Source of the DNA: Pseudomonas aestuarii
GTDB lineage: Bacteria; Pseudomonadota; Gammaproteobacteria; Pseudomonadales; Pseudomonadaceae
DNA length: 64,000 nt
NCBI RefSeq assembly: GCF_027988105.1
Contig: NZ_JAQJZJ010000001.1
Coordinates: 124,001-188,000 of the forward strand
Direction: 5' to 3'
In this document: one piece after another, positions 21,657 through 29,633 of the stretch
How positions within the stretch are numbered: position 1 is the stretch's first letter
Layout of the letters: the number at the start of each line of letters is the position of its first letter
Notes under the pieces: generated by a model
Told to the model about the DNA's origin: nothing
Seen by the model: the letters and a program-made list of their open reading frames with translations, nothing else
Database searches by the model: none
Translations under genes and position numbers: made by a program

Positions 21657-24281
21657 CTAGCGGCCGGGGTAGCGTTGCAGCCTTGCGATCAGCTCGCTTG
21701 CGGCAATCGGCCGGTCGAACAGGTAGCCCTGGCCGATGTCGCAGTGCTGGCGTCGCAGGAAGCTGAGTTGCGCGGCGGTTTCGATGCCTTCGGCGACAAC
21801 CTTGAGTTTCAGTTTATGCGCCATGGCGATCACTGCCGAGGTGATCTCCATGTCGTCCTGATCATCCGGGATGTCCATGATGAAGCTGCGGTCGATCTTG
21901 ATCACGTCGATGGGGTATTTCTTCAGGTAGCTGAGCGACGAATAACCGGTGCCGAAGTCGTCCATCGCCAGGCTCAGCCCCAGGCTCTTCAGGCGGCTGA
22001 GTTGGTGGCGGGTGTCCTCGGTGGCTTCCAGCAGCAGGCTTTCGGTCAACTCCAGCTCCAGCAAGCTTGGCGCCAGCTGTTCCTCGTGCAGGATCGCGGC
22101 GATCGAGCCAACCAGATCGGGGTCGGAGAACTGCTTGGGCGACAGGTTGATCGCTACCTGCAGGTTGCCCAGGCCGGCCGCGGTCAACTGCTTGCTCATG
22201 TGGCAGGCTTGGCGCACCACCCATTTGCCGATAGGGATGATCAGCCCGGTTTCCTCGGCCACGCCGATGAACTGGTCCGGCTGGATCATGCCCTTCTCCG
22301 GATGGTTCCAGCGCAGCAGCGCCTCCATGCCGGTCAGCTGGCCAGTCTTCAGGCACAGCTTGGGCTGATAGAACACTTGCAGTTCGTTCTGGGTCAGCGC
22401 GCGGCGCAGGTTGTTCTCGACGAACAGTATGTAGTCGGCCTCGGCGTTCAGTACCTCGGTGAAGACCTGCAGTTGGTGCTTGCCGTTGGCCTTGGCCTTG
22501 TGCAGCGCCAGGCCGGCATGCTTCATCAGGGTTTGTGGGTCCGCCCCGTGTTCAGGGGTACTGGCCACGCCCACCGAGCCGGTGACGCTGATCAATTGAT
22601 TATCGACGAACAGTGGCTTGTCCAGGATGTGCAGCACCTGGTGGGCCAGCTGTTGCGCGCCCGGCAGGTCAGCGGCATCCAGCAGGATGGCGAATTCGTT
22701 GCTGGCGAAGCGCGCCAGCATGCCGCTCGGCGCGAGGCTGTTGCGCAGGCGCCGGGCCAGGCTGATGAGCAACTTGTCGCCGGTCTGATGGCCGAGGCTG
22801 TCGTTGATCCGCTTGAAATTGTCGATGTCCACCAGTAGCAGGCAGAACGGCTTGCCGTCGGCACTGGCAAAGCGCTGTTCCAGGGCGCGAATGAAGGCGT
22901 AGCGATTACCCAGGCCGGTGAGATTGTCGCTGTAGGCCAGCCGCTCGATGCGTTGCTGGGCCTGCTTGGTTTCGGTGATGTCTTCGTAGATGCCGATGTA
23001 GTGGGTCAGGGTGCCGTCATCGGCATGCACCTTGGAGATCGATAATTGACCCCAGTAGGGCGCGAGGTTCTTGCGCCGGCTTTTGAACTCGCCTTGCCAG
23101 CTGTTGTGTTCGGACAGGCTGGTGGGGGCATCGAACAGCAGTTCGCCGAGGTTCTCCAGGGCCGGCAGCTCCGACAGGCGACGGCCTTGCACCTCGTCGG
23201 AACTGTAGAGGGTGATGGCGGTGAAACTCGGGTTGACGTATTCCACCAGGCCGTCGCGGTCGACCAGGATAAAGGCGCTGGCGCTCTGCTCGACCGCACG
23301 CTTGAACAGGTGCAGCTCGCTGGTAGCGCTGCGCCGCTGCTGATGGCTCAGTACCTGGGCGTACTGATCGGCCAGTTCGCCGGCAAAGGCGATTTCGTCG
23401 GCCTGCCAGACGCGCCGAGAATCGGTGTGTTCCAGGCACAGTACGCCGACCACCTCACCGCCGACCCGGATACTGGCGTCGAGCATGGTCGTGATGCCCA
23501 TGGGTTGCAGGTAGCTGTTGCACAGTTCACGGGTACGCGGGTCGTGTAACGCATCCTGGACATCGATCGCGCGGCCGCCTTGCAGTGCCTGCAGGTAGTC
23601 GGGGCAGTCGTCGATTGCGATCGGCAGGGCGGTTTCATGGCAGTCGCTGTCGTGGCGAAACAGGGCCGCGGGGACAAGACTGGTGCCATTCAGGTTCCAG
23701 ATGCTCGCCCGCGCTACCTTATAGAGGCTGCAGGCCGTGCGGGTGATCAGTTCGGCGGCTTCACGCAGCGGATCACTGGTCGTGTAACGCTGGCGCGCCA
23801 GGTGCACAATCAGGTTTTGCTGGGCGTGCGAGCGCTGCTGGCGCTCCTGGGCTTCAGCAATTGCAGCGGGCGCAAGTGAATCACTGCTGGCAGCAGTGGC
23901 GATGAGGTAGCCACGCAGCAGATGCCGGCCGTGTTGCTTGAACGGCTCGCCCATTTCCATCAGGTAGGTAGGGCCGTGCGCGGTATGCAGGGTGTAATGC
24001 ACCAGATAATGCGCTTGTTGTACCAGTTGCAGCTGAATGCTGTCATGCAGCCGATGGCGCGCCTCGGGCTCCATCAGGCTGGCATAGGGGGCGTCGAACA
24101 GTGCACAGAGTTCGCTGGCGGGAATGCCGAACTGGCGCTCGCAGGCCGGGTCGAGAAACAGCAAGGCCCAGCTGGACTCGTTCAAACGCTCGAAGCGCAG
24201 CATGCCCAGCCTCGAGGGTACTGGCAACTGTGTCACAACCTCGGATGCTAACCGGCTCATGGCATCGGGATGGCTTTTCAT
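21657..24281 (-). CDS. dipA: Cyclic-di-GMP phosphodiesterase DipA (PAS-GAF-PAS-GGDEF-EAL)
   Basis: An 874-residue signalling protein. From the N-terminus I see a PAS-like domain (20-130), a GAF-like domain (160-315), a second PAS (325-440), a GGDEF domain (445-610) and an EAL domain (620-874). The GGDEF motif is degenerate (ASNEF), while the EAL site is intact (EALLRW, later DDFGTGYSSL and KIDRSF). ASNEF with active EAL matches what I recall of P. aeruginosa DipA (PA5017), which lowers c-di-GMP and promotes biofilm dispersal. The start is uncertain: ATG at 24281 or GTG at 24329. It is divergent from a small secreted protein. Confidence 0.88.
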   Translation of the reverse strand: MKSHPDAMSRLASEVVTQLPVPSRLGMLRFERLNESSWALLFLDPACERQFGIPASELCALFDAPYASLMEPEARHRLHDSIQLQLVQQAHYLVHYTLHTAHGPTYLMEMGEPFKQHGRHLLRGYLIATAASSDSLAPAAIAEAQERQQRSHAQQNLIVHLARQRYTTSDPLREAAELITRTACSLYKVARASIWNLNGTSLVPAALFRHDSDCHETALPIAIDDCPDYLQALQGGRAIDVQDALHDPRTRELCNSYLQPMGITTMLDASIRVGGEVVGVLCLEHTDSRRVWQADEIAFAGELADQYAQVLSHQQRRSATSELHLFKRAVEQSASAFILVDRDGLVEYVNPSFTAITLYSSDEVQGRRLSELPALENLGELLFDAPTSLSEHNSWQGEFKSRRKNLAPYWGQLSISKVHADDGTLTHYIGIYEDITETKQAQQRIERLAYSDNLTGLGNRYAFIRALEQRFASADGKPFCLLLVDIDNFKRINDSLGHQTGDKLLISLARRLRNSLAPSGMLARFASNEFAILLDAADLPGAQQLAHQVLHILDKPLFVDNQLISVTGSVGVASTPEHGADPQTLMKHAGLALHKAKANGKHQLQVFTEVLNAEADYILFVENNLRRALTQNELQVFYQPKLCLKTGQLTGMEALLRWNHPEKGMIQPDQFIGVAEETGLIIPIGKWVVRQACHMSKQLTAAGLGNLQVAINLSPKQFSDPDLVGSIAAILHEEQLAPSLLELELTESLLLEATEDTRHQLSRLKSLGLSLAMDDFGTGYSSLSYLKKYPIDVIKIDRSFIMDIPDDQDDMEITSAVIAMAHKLKLKVVAEGIETAAQLSFLRRQHCDIGQGYLFDRPIAASELIARLQRYPGR

Positions 24282-24358
24282 CAAGCGGCTGGCTTCCAGT
24301 ATGCTGGCTGAGGCGAGGGTTAGGCCCACTTCACTATGGCGTCGAGTAAGGGTGCATC

Positions 24359-24886
24359 ATGCATATGCGACTGACAAGAAAACTAATTCATACCGTGTGC
24401 TTGCTTGGCTGTCTGGTGGTACCGCCGGCGGTGGCCAGCGAACCGGCGGCGGGGCTGAGCAGCGCCGAACAAGCCGGTTATCTGGCCGGCTTGAAGCGCC
24501 TGTACCTGAGTCAGGACGAGCGCCAGGTATTGCTCTCGCACTGCAATGCGCTGCTGACCAGCTACGCCCTGCGCGCCGGCTATCAGGTGGGCCAAGCGCA
24601 ACGTCAGGACCTGCTCTACCAGTTGCAGCTTGGCGCCCCCGGTGAGCTGATACTGCGCGAGGAGATTCGTGGGCAAGGCAGCGACATGGCTGTGCGCAAC
24701 CAGCGCATTGCGCTGTTCGGAGTCGATCCGTTTATCCGTTACGACTGCCCGTCCAACGGCATCAGTTGCGTGCTGTTCAACCCGGTCGATGGCAGTCCGC
24801 TGCTGACCATCGTGCGCGATCACCAGGGCGCCGCCGAACTGGCCAAGGCGCTGAGCTTTCTGATCCGCAAGGTACAGAAGGGCTGA
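24359..24886 (+). CDS. Hypothetical exported protein
   Basis: A 175-residue protein with a signal peptide (RLTRKLIHTVCLLGCLVVPPAVAS, cleavage near residue 27) and no further membrane segment, so it is probably periplasmic. The mature part has three cysteines (in LSHCNALL, YDCPSN and ISCVLF); two lie close enough to form a disulfide. It contains SSAEQAGYLAGLKRLYLSQ, and I do not recognise a domain. It starts about 77 bp from the dipA start on the opposite strand, so the two may share a control region. Confidence 0.7.
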   Translation: MHMRLTRKLIHTVCLLGCLVVPPAVASEPAAGLSSAEQAGYLAGLKRLYLSQDERQVLLSHCNALLTSYALRAGYQVGQAQRQDLLYQLQLGAPGELILREEIRGQGSDMAVRNQRIALFGVDPFIRYDCPSNGISCVLFNPVDGSPLLTIVRDHQGAAELAKALSFLIRKVQKG

Positions 24887-25010
24887 ACTTTTGCCGCCGC
24901 TGTCAGCTTGAGGCGCTTTGCGCTCGGACATTTGGTCGAGCCGAAACTGGAAAATTCCACCGGTCAGGGCGATGCTTTAAACAGGCCCTTGCCGAGTGGA
25001 GTGCATGCCG

Positions 25011-25394
25011 ATGCTGGACGTCAATCCCGACACAGTTTGCCGACTGATTGCCCTCGCCCAGGTGTTTCATGCCAAAGAGGCGGTGGTGATTCCTGAGGAG
25101 CCGACCAGCCCCAGCGACGACTGGGCAATGCAGGTGCTCGCCGACCATGCGGATGACGAGGTATTCATCGAGTTCAAGTCGATCATAGATGACCTGGAGC
25201 CTGACCAGCAGCAGCAGGTCGTGGCATTGCTCTGGTTGGGGCGCGGCGACGGGACGCTGGAGGACTGGCCGGACCTGCTCGAGCAGGCGCAGGACGACTG
25301 GAACCCAAACACCGCCGAGTACCTGATCGCTCATCCCTTCCTCGCCGAGCATCTGCGTGAAGCCCTGGATATGCAGGGTTACGCGTGCGAGTGA
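25011..25394 (+). CDS. DUF3775 family protein
   Basis: A 127-residue acidic cytoplasmic protein beginning MLDVNPDTVCRLIALAQ. It contains LWLGRGDGTLEDWPDLLEQA and LIAHPFLAEHLREAL, the features of DUF3775. Its function is unknown. I preferred ATG 25011 because GGAG lies 9 nt upstream; ATG 25005 and GTG 24996 are too close to that site. It is convergent with polX, with only 10 bp between the stops. Confidence 0.7.
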   Translation: MLDVNPDTVCRLIALAQVFHAKEAVVIPEEPTSPSDDWAMQVLADHADDEVFIEFKSIIDDLEPDQQQQVVALLWLGRGDGTLEDWPDLLEQAQDDWNPNTAEYLIAHPFLAEHLREALDMQGYACE

Positions 25395-25404
25395 GTGATC
25401 CGCT

Positions 25405-27171
25405 TCAGCGCGACTGGCGCAGCAGCCGCAGTAACTGCGCCAGGCTGCGGCTATTGAGCGCGTCCCCAGCTTCCAGCCAGCCACGTCGGGCCTGGTCGAT
25501 GCCGTAGCTGTGCAGGTCGAAATCGGCCGTGCGATGGGCGTCGGAGGCAATACTCAGGAGCACGCCTTGCGCCTTGGCCAGCCGGCAATAGTGGGCGTTC
25601 AGGTCGAGGCGTTGCGGCTGCGCATTCAACTCGAGAAAACAGCCGCGCTGTTGCGCATGCTCGATGATCGCCTCGATATCAAGCGGGTAGCCTTCGCGTT
25701 CCTGCAACAGGCGCCCAGTCGGGTGCGCGAGGATAGTGAAGTAGCGCGAGTCCATGGCGCGGCAGATGCGTTGTGTCTGCTTCTGTACGGGCAGCTTGAA
25801 GTGGCTGTGCACCGCGCCGACGACGATATCCAGGCGTGCCAGCAGGGCATCGGGCATGTCCAGCGTGCCGTCGGCGAGGATATCGACCTCGATGCCCTTG
25901 AGCAGCGTCAGGCTCTGCAGTTCGTCGTTGAGCCGGTCGATTTCGTCCAGTTGGCGACGCAGGCGATCGGCGTCCAGGCCGTGAGCGATGCTCAGGTGTC
26001 GCGAATGTTCGGTGATGGCCAGGTATTGCCAGCCGCGCTGCTGGGCCGCCATGGCCATTTCGCGCAGGCTGTTGTGGCCGTCGCTGGCGCGGGTATGGCA
26101 ATGCAGGTCGCCGCGCAAGTCGTCGAGTTCGATCAGCCTGGGTAGGTCGCCGTGTTCGGCGGCGGCGATCTCGCCGGTGTCCTCGCGCAGTTCGGGGGGG
26201 ATCCAGGGCAGGCCCAGGGCCTGGTAGATGTCTGCTTCTTGGCGCCCGGCCAGCTGCTTGCCGTTGCGGTACAGGCCGTACTCGTTGAGTTTGCAGCCTT
26301 GCGCCTGGGCTCGACGGCGCAGGGCGATGCCGTGGGCCTTGCTGCCGGTGAAGTACTGCAGGGCTGCACCAAAACTGGCGGCGGCGACGATACGCAGGTC
26401 AACCGGCATGCCGCCACGCAGGCGCAGGCTGGCGCGGGTCGTTCCGGCGGCCATGACCTTTTCGATGGCGGGGTAGCGCAGTGCGTCGGCCATTGGCCGA
26501 GAGTCTTGTGGGTCAGCCTGCAGCAGGATATCCAGGTCGCCGACGGTGTCGCGCCGGCGCCGGTAGCTGCCGGCGATGACGGCGGCCTCGACCGTTTTCA
26601 GGCCGCGCAGGTAGTCCAGCAGTGGTTCGGCCTGGGCGGTGGCCTGCGGCAACAGATAGCGTTGCTCGGCGCTGGTCTTGGCGCTCACGGCTTGCTGCAA
26701 ACGGTCGGTCAGGCGCGGGCCGAAGCCGCTCAGCTGCCGCACCCGGTCGTCCGCCAGGGCCTGCTGCAGGCTTGTCAGTGAGTCGACGGCCAGTTCCTGA
26801 TACAGCTGGCGCACCCGCTTGGGGCCAATGCCGGGCAGGTGCAGCAACTCGCCCAGCCCCGCCGGGACTTCGCGCTGCAGGCGTTGCAGCAGCGCGCAAT
26901 CGCCCGTGCGGACGATTTCGTCGATTTTCTCCGACAGGTCGTGACCGATGCCCGCTAGCTTGGGCAGCGCGCTGCCGCTGGCGATCTGCTCGGCGAACGA
27001 CAGGTTCTGGCTGCGTACCGTGCGCGCCGCATTGCGATAGGCGCGGATGCGAAACGGGTTGGCGGCCTCCATCTCCAGCAGGTCGGCAATCTCCTCGAAG
27101 ATCTGCGCGATGCGCTGGTTGTCGACCGCCGTGGCAGGCGGCCGGACAGGGGCGGCGCGGTGGCGAGGCAT
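25405..27171 (-). CDS. polX: DNA polymerase/3'-5' exonuclease, PolX family
   Basis: A 588-residue bacterial family X polymerase with a PHP domain. An N-terminal 8-kDa helix-hairpin-helix part (1-150) includes LLHLPGIGPKRVRQLY. The nucleotidyl-transfer aspartates are in VGDLDILL, with a third in MPVDLRIV. The PHP nuclease region starts at GDLHCHTRASDGHNS and keeps metal ligands in ITEHSRH, EVDIL, VHSHF, LAHPTG and SDAHR. It probably fills short gaps in base-excision repair. It lies 30 bp after the CBS-domain gene on the same strand, so the two may be cotranscribed. Confidence 0.9.
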   Translation of the reverse strand: MPRHRAAPVRPPATAVDNQRIAQIFEEIADLLEMEAANPFRIRAYRNAARTVRSQNLSFAEQIASGSALPKLAGIGHDLSEKIDEIVRTGDCALLQRLQREVPAGLGELLHLPGIGPKRVRQLYQELAVDSLTSLQQALADDRVRQLSGFGPRLTDRLQQAVSAKTSAEQRYLLPQATAQAEPLLDYLRGLKTVEAAVIAGSYRRRRDTVGDLDILLQADPQDSRPMADALRYPAIEKVMAAGTTRASLRLRGGMPVDLRIVAAASFGAALQYFTGSKAHGIALRRRAQAQGCKLNEYGLYRNGKQLAGRQEADIYQALGLPWIPPELREDTGEIAAAEHGDLPRLIELDDLRGDLHCHTRASDGHNSLREMAMAAQQRGWQYLAITEHSRHLSIAHGLDADRLRRQLDEIDRLNDELQSLTLLKGIEVDILADGTLDMPDALLARLDIVVGAVHSHFKLPVQKQTQRICRAMDSRYFTILAHPTGRLLQEREGYPLDIEAIIEHAQQRGCFLELNAQPQRLDLNAHYCRLAKAQGVLLSIASDAHRTADFDLHSYGIDQARRGWLEAGDALNSRSLAQLLRLLRQSR

Positions 27172-27201
27172 GCTCGGGTTCCCTTGACCCAGGCGGCGCT
27201 A

Positions 27202-27657
27202 TTACGGCTGCTGTTCGGCTTCCAGCCAACCCTGGCAGGTTGCCAGCCGAGCCAGGTCGTGCAGGCCGTCGGCCAGTACGCCGAGCAGGTCGTCGGCGGC
27301 GATGATGCCGACCAATACGCCCCGTTCATTGACCACCGGCAGGCGGCGCACGCCGCCGAGGCGCATCTTGGCGATGACGTCGAAGACATCCTCCTGTTCT
27401 TGTACCGTGATCAGCTCGCGCCGCTGGAAGTCGCCGACGGCCATGCGGCTCAGATCGCTCTCGTCGTTGGCGACCAGGTCGAGCACGATATCGCGGTCGG
27501 TGATGATGCCCACCGGAATGACATCGCCCTCGTCCGTGGGCTCGACCAGTACCAGGTCGCCGACATGGTAGTCGCGCATCAGCCGCGCGGCGGCGGCAAC
27601 CGAGTCGGTGGGGGACACCGCGACTATTTCGCGGCAGCAGTATTGGCCAATGGCCAT
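27202..27657 (-). CDS. Two-CBS-domain protein
   Basis: A 151-residue cytoplasmic protein formed almost entirely of two CBS modules (about 5-65 and 75-135). Both contain the usual VGIITDRDIV and VGIIAADDLL strand-helix segments. CBS pairs bind adenine nucleotides and act as energy sensors; no effector domain is attached. The start at 27657 has a strong GGAGGT binding site. Stand-alone CBS proteins in pseudomonads are often part of the oxygen-limitation response, and an Anr-like box lies about 100 bp upstream. Confidence 0.85.
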   Translation of the reverse strand: MAIGQYCCREIVAVSPTDSVAAAARLMRDYHVGDLVLVEPTDEGDVIPVGIITDRDIVLDLVANDESDLSRMAVGDFQRRELITVQEQEDVFDVIAKMRLGGVRRLPVVNERGVLVGIIAADDLLGVLADGLHDLARLATCQGWLEAEQQP

Positions 27658-27749
27658 GGTGTCACCTCCTTGCATGCGTGCATGAACCTGTTGCTGGAGT
27701 TACCGCGGCTGCGATGCGTTCACCATGGGCTCGTGCTTGGCCGGAGATT

Positions 27750-27763
27750 TTGATCTGCATCAG
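27750..27763. promoter_or_regulatory. Putative Anr/Dnr box upstream of the CBS gene
   Basis: TTGATCTGCATCAG matches TTGAT-N4-ATCAA at 9 of 10 positions. It is centred about 99 bp upstream of the CBS start codon. The -10 region expected from this box (near 27722-27727, CATGGT on the minus strand) is poor, so the promoter is less certain than the one upstream of the universal stress gene. The rest of the 312 bp gap holds the aceF terminator and nothing else I recognise. Confidence 0.5.
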
Positions 27764-27889
27764 TTTGCAGTGAATCGGATTGACCACCCCCGGTCTTGGC
27801 GGATGAAAGGAGGCGGGTGGCGATATTGCTATAGCGAGAGTCGTCGCTAAGCCAGAAGCTGCGTGCAACCCGAAACGGGGGCAGCGGTC

Positions 27890-27920
27890 AAAAAAAACCC
27901 CGCCAAACAGGGCGGGGTTG
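27890..27920 (-). terminator. Intrinsic terminator of the aceE-aceF operon
   Basis: On the minus strand AACCCCGCC pairs with GGCGGGGTT over a short loop and is followed by eight T. It lies about 50 bp after the aceF stop. Confidence 0.9.
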
Positions 27921-27969
27921 AGGTACGAGCGTGGCGTGCTCGAAAATTGTCGCGAATTGCCGCTCAGTC

Positions 27970-29622
27970 TTACAGCAGCATGGTGCGGATATCTGCCAGC
28001 ACATCACCGAGGCGCTTGGTAAAGCGTGCGGCAGCTGCGCCGTTGATCACCCGGTGGTCGTAGGACAGCGACAGCGGCAGCATCAGCTTGGGCTGGAAGG
28101 CCTTGCCGTCCCAGACCGGCTGGATGGTGGCCTTGCTCACACCGAGAATCGCCACTTCCGGCGCATTGACGATCGGCGTGAAGCCGGTGCCGCCAATGTG
28201 GCCGAGGCTGGAGATGGTGAAGCAGGCGCCCTGCATGTCATCGGCGGCGAGCTTCTTGGTGCGGGCCTTTTCCGCCAGTGCGGCGGCTTCGGCGGCCAGT
28301 TGCAGCAGGCTCTTCTGGTCGACGTTCTTGATTACCGGCACCAGCAGGCCGTCCGGGGTGTCCACGGCGAAGCCGATGTTCACGTATTTCTTGCGGATGA
28401 TTGCCTTGCCGCTCGGTGCCAACGAGCTGTTGAAGTCCGGCAGTTCCTTGAGCAGGAAGGCGCAGGCCTTGAGCAGCAGCGGCAGCACGGTGAGCTTGAC
28501 TCCGGCCTTCTCGGCCACGGCTTTCTGCGCGACGCGGAAGGCCTCCAGCTCGGTGATGTCAGCCGAATCGAACTGGGTCACATGCGGCACATTGAGCCAG
28601 CTGCGGTGCAGGTTGGCGGCGCCGACCTGCATCAGCCGGGTCATGGCCACTTCTTCGATTTCGCCGAAGCGGCTGAAATCCACCACTGGGATCGGCGGGA
28701 TGCCGGCGCCGCCGGTGGCGCCAGCGGGCGCCTCCTTGGCCTTCTGCATCATCGCCTTGACGTGAACTTGCACGTCTTCCTTGAGGATCCGGCCTTTAGG
28801 GCCGCTGCCGGGTACGGCAGACAGTTCGACGCCGAAGTCGCGTGCCAGCTGGCGTACGGCCGGACCGGCATGCACCCTGCTGCCTGGCGAGGCCACCGGG
28901 GCGGTCACCTGTGCTGCGGCCGCCGCCAGCTTGGCGATGGCGTTGACTTCGGCGACTACCGCCGGGTCGGCGCCGGCGGGGGTTTTATGCATCTCCGTCG
29001 ATGGCGCTGGCGTTGGTGCTGGAGCAGCAGTAGCTGCTGTTCCCGCCACTTTCAGCTTGAGAATCAGGTCGCCGGTGCCAACGTCGGCGTCCAGCTTGAC
29101 CACGACACTTTCCACCACACCGGCAACCGGCGAGGGGATTTCCATGCTGGCCTTGTCGGACTCCAGGGTGATCAGCGACTGGTCGGCTTCGACCGTGTCG
29201 CCGGCCTTGACCAGGATCTCGATGACCTTGGCCTTGCCAGCCGAGCCGATGTCCGGGACATAGATGTCCTGCACGGACGCCTCTGCCGGTGCTGCCGGTG
29301 CCGCTGCAGCTGGCGCCGGGGCGGCTGCCTTGGGGGCTTCGGCAGGTGCGGGGGCGGCTGCGGCCGGAGCCGCTGCGGCGTCGCTGGCGCCTTCGACTTC
29401 CAGCTCGAGCAACTCGTCGCCTTCTTTCAGGCGGTCGCCGAGTTTGACTTTCAGGCTCTTGATCACCCCGGCTTTCGGCGCCGGGATTTCCATGCTGGCC
29501 TTGTCCGATTCGAGGGTCAGCAGGCTCTGGTCGGCTTCGATGCGATCGCCAACCTTGACGAACAGCTCGATGACTTCGCCTTCACCACTGCCGATATCGG
29601 GTACGCGGATTAATTCGCTCAC
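27970..29622 (-). CDS. aceF: Pyruvate dehydrogenase E2, dihydrolipoamide acetyltransferase
   Basis: A 550-residue E2 core of the pyruvate dehydrogenase complex, which transfers acetyl from the lipoyl arm to CoA. It has two lipoyl domains with lysines K41 and K157 in DKASMEIP motifs, joined by long Ala/Pro-rich swinging linkers. The E3/E1-binding domain (HAGPAVRQLARDFGV) lies near residues 255-290. The C-terminal catalytic domain has its active histidine in DHRVING (about 523). E. coli AceF has three lipoyl domains; two is normal for Pseudomonas. The gene starts 11 bp after the aceE stop. Confidence 0.96.
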   Translation of the reverse strand: MSELIRVPDIGSGEGEVIELFVKVGDRIEADQSLLTLESDKASMEIPAPKAGVIKSLKVKLGDRLKEGDELLELEVEGASDAAAAPAAAAPAPAEAPKAAAPAPAAAAPAAPAEASVQDIYVPDIGSAGKAKVIEILVKAGDTVEADQSLITLESDKASMEIPSPVAGVVESVVVKLDADVGTGDLILKLKVAGTAATAAPAPTPAPSTEMHKTPAGADPAVVAEVNAIAKLAAAAAQVTAPVASPGSRVHAGPAVRQLARDFGVELSAVPGSGPKGRILKEDVQVHVKAMMQKAKEAPAGATGGAGIPPIPVVDFSRFGEIEEVAMTRLMQVGAANLHRSWLNVPHVTQFDSADITELEAFRVAQKAVAEKAGVKLTVLPLLLKACAFLLKELPDFNSSLAPSGKAIIRKKYVNIGFAVDTPDGLLVPVIKNVDQKSLLQLAAEAAALAEKARTKKLAADDMQGACFTISSLGHIGGTGFTPIVNAPEVAILGVSKATIQPVWDGKAFQPKLMLPLSLSYDHRVINGAAAARFTKRLGDVLADIRTMLL

Positions 29623-29633
29623 AGTGCGTCTCC

